This document shows, piece after piece, positions 39,674 through 44,508 of a DNA stretch of 44,508 bases. The notes below the pieces were generated by a model that saw only the letters and a list, made by a program, of their open reading frames with translations, was not told the origin of the DNA and searched no databases. The position numbers were made by a program, and so were the translations under genes. Location of the stretch: the NCBI GenBank assembly GCA_938023705.1, contig CALJDJ010000086.1:1-44508 (forward strand), in the 5' to 3' direction. This DNA is from an uncultured Collinsella sp. Its GTDB lineage: Bacteria > Actinomycetota > Coriobacteriia > Coriobacteriales > Coriobacteriaceae. Numbering within the stretch: position 1 is the stretch's first letter; every line of letters starts with the position of its first letter.

Positions 39674-39832
39674 GCCATGAAAACGGCCTATCTACTACGT
39701 TTGAACCGTATGGGTCGACCATCCCCGGTTTTCCGAGAACGCGCAACCTGTCTACCTGCGGTTTTTATTTCTCGAAATTTGGCATGGTTGAGGGCAATCG
39801 GTTAAACGTAGTAGATAGGCCCATTTCGTGGC
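39674..39832 (-). repeat. 159-bp inverted-repeat element, copy 2
   Basis: Same length and layout as 3755-3913 but in reverse orientation. Arms GGCCTATCTACTACGTTT (39685) and AAACGTAGTAGATAGGCC (39804) plus GCCATGAAAA / TTTCGTGGC ends. It sits 82 bp upstream of the tex start, so it may influence tex expression. A small hairpin TCCCAAAA/TTTTGGGG precedes it at about 39650. Confidence 0.75.
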
Positions 39833-39888
39833 GAACGAATCAATCCGAGGTACAAAATGGCTCCTGCTCCAGAAAAATCGTCGGCAAG

Positions 39889-39929
39889 GTAGCAAAATGC
39901 CCCGCGGGCAGGAGGCTGCTCGCGGGGCA
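39889..39929 (-). terminator. Terminator of the minus-strand dehydrogenase group
   Basis: TGCCCCGCG (39898-39906) pairs with CGCGGGGCA (39921-39929), extended by GCAG/CTGC. On the minus strand TTTTGC follows the stem. It lies 75 bp after the oxidoreductase stop. Confidence 0.7.
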
Positions 39930-40004
39930 AAGAAGAGGGACTTGTCGGTGGCGAACCGAGGGGCGCGCATGGGGCTCAGCGTGCCCCGGCCCGCGCTCGA
40001 GGCA

Positions 40005-41045
40005 TTACAGCTCGACGAGCTGGCCGGTCTCGGCGGCCTCCTTGATGGCGTTGAGAAGCGTGAGCGTCTTGACGTTGTCGGCCGGCGTCACGACGGGCTC
40101 GACCTCGCGGCGGACAACCTTTACAAAGTGCTTGAGCTGCATCTTGTGCGGCAGCGCTGGGTCGACGGCCGGAATCTCCATCTGCAGCGGCTTGTGCCAG
40201 TTGGAGGCGCCATCGTAGGAGAACTGGTGCAGGCGGGGCAGCGACAGGGCGCCCTTGGTGCCGCCGATAAAGTAAGCGTCGGCGTCGAAGGGACGGTACT
40301 GCGGGTCCTCGCGAGCGGTCGCCTCCCAGTTCCAGGGGCTGGCGGTGGCGTCAGAGATGGTCATGCTCGCGAGCGCGCCGTCGGCAAAACGGACGTTGAC
40401 TACGGCGGAGTCCTCGGTCTCAAAACCGCGGGCGGCGCTGGACTGCATACCCTGGACGGCAACGGGCTCGCCCAGCAGGTAGCGGAGCAGGTCGACGTCG
40501 TGCACCAGGTTGACCAGGATCGGGCCGGCACCCTTTTTGCGGCGCCACTCGACATCGAAGTACTCGTCGTTCTTATAGATCATGTAGTGGAAGCTCGACA
40601 CGGTGAGCTTGCCCAGCTCGCCGGACTCGATGATCTCCTTGGCCTTGTTGACGAAGGGGTTGTGGCGACGGTGCTGACCCACGAGCACGGGCACGCCGGC
40701 GGTCTCGGCCTCGGCGGCGAAGGCCTGGGCATCCTCGAGGTCGTTGGAGATCGGCTTTTCGACCAGCGGCACGATGTTGCGCTTCACGGCCTCGCGGGCA
40801 ACGCCCAGATGCAGGTCGTTGGGCGTGGCGATAATGACGGCCTCGGGCTTGACCTCGTCCATCATCTGGGCGGGATCGGTGAAGAACGGCACGCCGGCGG
40901 CCTCGGCCGTGGCGCGGGCGCCCTCAAAGGCGTCGGCGATGGCGACGAGCTCGGCCTCGGGCTCCTCGGTGACAAAGCGGATGTGGTTGCGGCCCATGGC
41001 GCCGGCGCCGATGACGGCAATGCGGACGGGGTTGAGCTCAGACAT
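40005..41045 (-). CDS. Gfo/Idh/MocA family oxidoreductase
   Basis: A 346-residue NAD(P)-dependent sugar or inositol dehydrogenase-like protein. The Rossmann motif RIAVIGAGAMGRNHIRFV (8-25), VIIATPNDLHLGVAREAVKR, the EKP motif at 96-98 (LVEKPIS) whose Lys97 is catalytic, and NLVHDVDLLRYLLG (His182, Asp185 region) are all present. The C-terminal domain is the family's alpha/beta fold. The reaction is oxidation or reduction at a sugar, inositol or sugar-acid carbon; the substrate is not identifiable. AAGGAG precedes the ATG. Third gene of the SDR-MFS-oxidoreductase group; a palindrome lies between it and the carrier gene. Confidence 0.92.
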   Translation of the reverse strand: MSELNPVRIAVIGAGAMGRNHIRFVTEEPEAELVAIADAFEGARATAEAAGVPFFTDPAQMMDEVKPEAVIIATPNDLHLGVAREAVKRNIVPLVEKPISNDLEDAQAFAAEAETAGVPVLVGQHRRHNPFVNKAKEIIESGELGKLTVSSFHYMIYKNDEYFDVEWRRKKGAGPILVNLVHDVDLLRYLLGEPVAVQGMQSSAARGFETEDSAVVNVRFADGALASMTISDATASPWNWEATAREDPQYRPFDADAYFIGGTKGALSLPRLHQFSYDGASNWHKPLQMEIPAVDPALPHKMQLKHFVKVVRREVEPVVTPADNVKTLTLLNAIKEAAETGQLVEL

Positions 41046-41074
41046 TTCGACTCCTTAATACTGGTGGCGGTGGA

Positions 41075-41105
41075 ATGCGACAAAGGGACTGTCCCTTTGT
41101 CGCAT
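41075..41105. repeat. GACAAAGGG palindrome, copy 2
   Basis: Perfect 15-bp arms around a single T: ATGCGACAAAGGGAC (41075-41089) and GTCCCTTTGTCGCAT (41091-41105). Same family as 23639-23673, with GTG/CAC changed to GCG/CGC on both sides. It lies between the MFS gene and the oxidoreductase gene, so it could limit read-through within that group. Confidence 0.85.
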
Positions 41106-41113
41106 CGGTAAAA

Positions 41114-42370
41114 CTAGGCGGACTTCTTCTTGCTGTCGGAGACCATCATGTAGACGGTGAGCACGACGGCGATGGCGGCGATCACGATGGCGCCGTAGAA
41201 GGACTGCTGGTAGGCGGCGCTGCCGGCCTCAGCGTGATACAGCACGGCAGTGATGGGCTGGCTGATCCAGGTAGAAGCGGCGTAGCCCAGGAACATGATG
41301 CCGTAGTTGACGCCGATGTTGCTGGTACCAAAGGCGCCACCGGTAAGCGGCGGGTAGATGACGAGCAGGGCGCCAAAGCTAAAGCCGAGCAGGGCGAGCG
41401 CCACAAAGAACATGCTCTGCGTAAAGCTCATCGACATGATGACGAGCGCGACGATGGTGACGACAAGGCTGATGAGCAGCGACTTGTAGGCGCCGAGCTT
41501 GTCAATGATCTGGCCAAAGGACAGACGACCGACCAGGTTGGCGCAGGTGTTGACGGAGACCACTACACCGCCGAGGGCGACAGCTGCGGCGCACGTGGGG
41601 TCGGCGAAGAGCTGGACGGCGGCGATGGAGGCAACCTTGCCCACGAGCAGGGTGCCTGCAGTGGCAGCAAAGGCGAAGGTGACGATGAGGATCCAAAAGC
41701 GCGGGGTTTTGACCATCTCGCCCGGGGTGAGGTCGCCGAAGGTGCCGGCGTGTGCGCCGCCCTTGGGGGCCTCGAAGCCCTCGGGCAGCCAACCGGCCTC
41801 GGGGGCCTTCAGGAACAGGGCGGAGGCGGCGATCATCGCAAAGAAGATGACGCCGAGTGCCTTGAGGGCGCCAAAGATGCCCAGGCTCGGGATGAGCAGC
41901 GAGGCGAGCACCGGGGACAGCACGGCGGGGCCGGCGGTCGAAGCGGCCAGGGTGATGCCGGAGGCCAGGCCCTTCTTGTCGATGAACCACTTTTGGCCGG
42001 TGGTGAGCGCCGGGTTGTAACCCAGGCCGTTGCCGATGGCGGCGACGAGCGAGAACCACAGGCAGAACTGCCACGGCTCGGTGACGGTGCCAGACATGAA
42101 CCAGCCCAGGCCGTAGCACACGGCGGCGGCGATCACGACGTTGCGGGGGCCGATCTTATCGGAGATGCGGCCGGCGAAGATGCCTGTCACGGCCATGATG
42201 GTCTGAAAGACCGGGAAAGCCCAGGTAAGGGCGCTGGACCACTCGGGGTAGACGGCGAGCAGGTTCTTGCTCACGACGGAATACAGCGCGATGGAGCTGA
42301 TAAAGAACATGGTGACGCACGCGGCGGAAAGCACGACGGCGCGACCCTTGTTGGAGTTGGTGGAAGCCAT
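41114..42370 (-). CDS. MFS transporter, oxalate/formate antiporter-like (OFA)
   Basis: A 418-residue major facilitator with 12 predicted helices. GRISDKIGPRNVVIAAAVCY is the loop 2-3 signature, and AIGNGLGYNPALTTGQKWFI followed by DKKGLASGITLAASTAGPA is characteristic of the OFA family, which moves small organic anions such as oxalate, formate or other carboxylates. The second half shows GRLSFGQIIDKLGAYKSLLI. The ATG at 42370 is preceded by AAAGAG on the minus strand. It lies 66 bp after the SDR gene in the same direction. The neighbours suggest import of a hydroxylated acid or sugar acid that the SDR and Gfo/Idh enzymes oxidise; this is inference. Confidence 0.9.
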   Translation of the reverse strand: MASTNSNKGRAVVLSAACVTMFFISSIALYSVVSKNLLAVYPEWSSALTWAFPVFQTIMAVTGIFAGRISDKIGPRNVVIAAAVCYGLGWFMSGTVTEPWQFCLWFSLVAAIGNGLGYNPALTTGQKWFIDKKGLASGITLAASTAGPAVLSPVLASLLIPSLGIFGALKALGVIFFAMIAASALFLKAPEAGWLPEGFEAPKGGAHAGTFGDLTPGEMVKTPRFWILIVTFAFAATAGTLLVGKVASIAAVQLFADPTCAAAVALGGVVVSVNTCANLVGRLSFGQIIDKLGAYKSLLISLVVTIVALVIMSMSFTQSMFFVALALLGFSFGALLVIYPPLTGGAFGTSNIGVNYGIMFLGYAASTWISQPITAVLYHAEAGSAAYQQSFYGAIVIAAIAVVLTVYMMVSDSKKKSA

Positions 42371-42436
42371 TGGACTCTTTCTAATCGATGCGGGGGAGGG
42401 GCGGACACGTCCGCGGGGCCTCCCTGTCAGGCTGGT

Positions 42437-43318
42437 TTACTGGTCAGTGGGCTTTGCGACGCCAGACTCGTCGGACCAAAGCTCGACACCCTTGTTCTTG
42501 AGGTAGTTGTCGGCAAAGGCTCGACGGCCGCCGGGCTTGGCGGTGAGGTCGCCCATCATATTGGAGAAGCCGCCGTCGACCTTGATGGCGTCGCCGGTGG
42601 TAAAGTCCGAGCGCGTGGACGCCAGGAACATGACGGCGTTGGCGATATCGCTGACCTCGCCGATGCGGCGCGTGGCGATGAGGCGGCTGCGGCTCTTCTC
42701 GACCTCGGGATCGGCGTAAAAGCTTGCCGACATGGGGGTCTTGACGAAGCAGGGCTCGACGCAGTTGGAGCGCACGCCGTAGGGACCCCACTCGGCAGCC
42801 AGCATCTTGGACATCATGTTGACGCCCGCCTTGGTGGAGCTGTACACGCCCGAGAACGTCTCGGGGGAGTGGCTGGCAACGGTCGAGATGTGCACCAGGC
42901 GACCATGGCCGGCCTTGATCATCTCGCGACCAAAGCGCTGCGAGGTGATGAAGTAGCCGGTGAGGTTGACGTTGAGGACCTCGTTCCAGTCACTCAGCGG
43001 CAGGTCTTCCATGGCTGCGAAGCGCAGGATGCCGGCAGTGTTGACGAGGACGTCGACGCGGCCGAAGTCGGCGATGGTGGCATCGACAGCGGCCTGAACC
43101 TCGGCCTCGTCGGTGGCGTTCATCTTGTAGCCCTCGGCGTGGATGCCAAACTCGGCGGCGAGGTCGGCGGCCGCGGCCTTGACCTTCTCCTCGTCCAGGT
43201 CGAGCAGGACGACGTTGGCGCCGTTGCGGGCGAACTCGCGGCAGATCTCGACGCCCATGCCGCCGAGTGCGCCGGTCACAGCGCAGACATCGCCCTCGAG
43301 CTTAAGCCAGTTGCTCAT
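42437..43318 (-). CDS. Short-chain dehydrogenase/reductase
   Basis: A 293-residue classical SDR. The cofactor motif TGALGGMG (15-22), Asp40 after the second strand (VVLLDLDEE, which favours NAD over NADP), NTAG (93-96), Ser145 and the catalytic YSSTK (Tyr159, Lys163) are present. About 35 residues beyond the usual end (SNMMGDLTAKPGGRRAFADN and following) form an extra C-terminal tail. It oxidises or reduces a hydroxyl group on an unknown substrate such as a sugar acid, polyol or steroid. First gene of a three-gene minus-strand group divergent from a LysR regulator, which probably controls it. GGGAAG lies before the ATG. Confidence 0.92.
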   Translation of the reverse strand: MSNWLKLEGDVCAVTGALGGMGVEICREFARNGANVVLLDLDEEKVKAAAADLAAEFGIHAEGYKMNATDEAEVQAAVDATIADFGRVDVLVNTAGILRFAAMEDLPLSDWNEVLNVNLTGYFITSQRFGREMIKAGHGRLVHISTVASHSPETFSGVYSSTKAGVNMMSKMLAAEWGPYGVRSNCVEPCFVKTPMSASFYADPEVEKSRSRLIATRRIGEVSDIANAVMFLASTRSDFTTGDAIKVDGGFSNMMGDLTAKPGGRRAFADNYLKNKGVELWSDESGVAKPTDQ

Positions 43319-43437
43319 AGGAACTTCCCTTCTTGTGCCTCCCGGTGGGTCGCTCCCATTAATCGACCCACGTGGTTTTCGCTGGTTATCGTATGCTTTG
43401 CATTTGCGCAGGTGAATTGCATATTTGTTAGAATGGC

Positions 43438-43454
43438 GTAAACCTATGGTTTAC
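43438..43454. promoter_or_regulatory. Candidate LysR operator
   Basis: Palindrome GTAAACCTATGGTTTAC in the 233-bp gap between the divergent SDR and LysR genes, containing the T-N11-A type symmetry used by LysR regulators. A TAGAAT box (43428-43433) lies beside it. Confidence 0.55.
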
Positions 43455-43551
43455 AGCACGCAAGGCAATTTGTTCTTAATTGAGTGTGTGACCTGCCAAA
43501 ACGACCCCCTTCGGCAGCGCATGTCCATACGTCTGGAAACGGGAGATTGAC

Positions 43552-44430
43552 GTGTACGATCGACGACTCGAGGCCATAGCGGCCGCCGCTGAGCTGGGAA
43601 GCTTCTCGCGCGCCGCGGCAAAACTGCGCGTGTCGACCCCGGCACTCGTCAAACAGGTGTCAAGATTCGAGGCCGAGTTTGGCATCACGCTGTTCGAGCG
43701 CTCGCATTCGGGCGTCAAGGTGACGCCGGCGGGGGCGCTTCTGGTGGACGACGCGCGCTCGATTATGCGCCAGTCCGAGGATGCCCTGCGTCGCGCCCGA
43801 CGCGCGGCGGGCGATGGCGGCGCCGTGCGCCTGGGCGTGTCGATGATGTGCCCGGGGCGTCAGACGCTGTCGATGTGGACGGGCGTACACGAGCTGGAAC
43901 CATCGCTGCGCTTCGAGATCGTGCCGGTGAACGACCTCTATGACGAGCGTGAATCCGTCATGCGCAGCTTGGGGCGCGAGGTGGATGTAGTGCAGTCGAG
44001 TTTTTCGACCCCGCGCTGGGGTGACGCCTGCCAAAAGCTCCGCATCGTTACCGTGCCGTTTTATATCGACGTGCCGCGCACAAGCCGGCTTGCGCGCAAG
44101 ACGCGCATCACGGTTGCCGACTTGGAGGGCATGCGCCTGCGCGTGCTTCGTCACGGCAACGACGCCATGGACAGCCTGCGCATCGACCTGTTGGCCGACG
44201 GCGGCGTGGACGTGATCGACGTGGACAGCTTTGACTTTGCGCTCTTTAACGAAGCGGAGGAAAAGGGCGATGCGGTGCTCACCTGCGGAGCGTGGTCGGG
44301 CGTGCACCCGGCCTTTGTGGGCGTACCGTTCCTATGTGGCCGCGAGGTGCCGGTCTATTTGCACTACCCGCTTGAGCCCACCCTCCAAGTCCAAAAATTC
44401 GTCAACGCCATGGTCCAACTTCTCAAATAG
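43552..44430 (+). CDS. LysR family transcriptional regulator
   Basis: A 292-residue LysR-type regulator. The N-terminal winged helix reads RRLEAIAAAAELGSFSRAAA then KLRVSTPALVKQVSRFEAEF and GITLFERSHSGVKVTPAG, the family pattern. The C-terminal co-inducer domain is present but divergent (VRLGVSMMCPGRQTLSMW, FEIVPVNDLYDERESVMRSL). The start is GTG at 43552 with GGGAGA just upstream. Divergent from the SDR-MFS-oxidoreductase group with a palindromic site between, which is the classical LysR arrangement, so it probably activates those genes in response to their substrate. Confidence 0.92.
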   Translation: MYDRRLEAIAAAAELGSFSRAAAKLRVSTPALVKQVSRFEAEFGITLFERSHSGVKVTPAGALLVDDARSIMRQSEDALRRARRAAGDGGAVRLGVSMMCPGRQTLSMWTGVHELEPSLRFEIVPVNDLYDERESVMRSLGREVDVVQSSFSTPRWGDACQKLRIVTVPFYIDVPRTSRLARKTRITVADLEGMRLRVLRHGNDAMDSLRIDLLADGGVDVIDVDSFDFALFNEAEEKGDAVLTCGAWSGVHPAFVGVPFLCGREVPVYLHYPLEPTLQVQKFVNAMVQLLK

Positions 44431-44436
44431 CTCACC

Positions 44437-44508
44437 TGGGACGGGGCTCTTTTAGTTACTTCGAGGATGATTTTTCTGGGACGGGGATTAAATAATCATT
44501 GTGTACCG
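44437..44508. repeat. TGGGACGGGG repeats, truncated by window end
   Basis: TGGGACGGGGCTCTTTTAG begins at 44437 and a second TGGGACGGGG unit at about 44482, directly after the LysR stop. Both relate to the hairpin at 3935-4000. The full structure cannot be judged because the window ends. Confidence 0.5.

Noticed and set aside
41075..43441. 788-codon plus-strand open frame
   Set aside because: Antisense to the MFS and SDR genes; low-complexity Gly/Asp/Val-rich translation and no ribosome-binding site.

Overview
The window looks like chromosomal DNA of a Coriobacteriia gut actinobacterium, most likely Collinsella (C. aerofaciens group). It is GC-rich, Shine-Dalgarno sites are clear, the gene families fit that group (LTA-synthase-like sulfatase, PTS, SipW/TasA-type surface proteins, LAxTG wall signals), and the intergenic regions are crowded with palindromic repeats. 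The organism is inferred from gene content, not from a database match.

Layout. 1-4.4 kb: lemA, a TetR-type regulator, tRNA-Ser(TGA), a tadA-glycerate kinase fusion, three stacked palindromic elements and the SRP RNA gene. 4.4-10.1 kb: a wall-anchored coiled-coil protein whose frame is broken at a nine-base C tract, a heterodimeric ABC exporter and a flavodoxin. 10.1-20.3 kb: an apparent surface-fibre locus with a SipW-type signal peptidase, three TasA/CalY-like proteins, a 1822-residue secreted adhesin and an LAATG-anchored protein. It is bracketed by directly repeated hairpin arrays and ends in a structured RNA element that recurs on the opposite strand behind the next gene. 20.3-28.3 kb: LTA-synthase-like sulfatase, nitroreductase, Kup K+ transporter and a KdpDE-like two-component system whose kinase lacks the N-terminal Kdp sensor domains. 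28.4-31.9 kb: RlmKL with a decayed RlmL half, and a HAD phosphatase. 31.9-37.1 kb: a DeoR regulator divergent from a small transaldolase and an ascorbate-class PTS (IIA, IIB, IIC), then a second, nearly duplicate transaldolase. 37.1-44.5 kb: a large nested palindrome, tex, and a minus-strand group (Gfo/Idh/MocA oxidoreductase, OFA-type MFS carrier, SDR dehydrogenase) divergent from a LysR regulator.

How the parts may work together. The 10.7-19.6 kb genes read as one secretion and assembly unit: SipW would process the TasA-like subunits, a terminator behind the major subunit would keep it in excess, the giant beta-helix/InlB-repeat protein would be the adhesive component, and the LAATG protein the wall anchor. 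The PTS block imports and phosphorylates an unidentified sugar or sugar acid, and the two aldolase-type transaldolases would act on the product. Both transaldolase upstream regions share the palindrome TTCCGTGAACGG. The most unusual non-coding signal is a pair of 3'-end RNA elements at 19.6 and 20.2 kb. They share a core, have unrelated but self-complementary outer stems, show compensatory changes in the inner stem, and each starts 19 nt after a stop codon.
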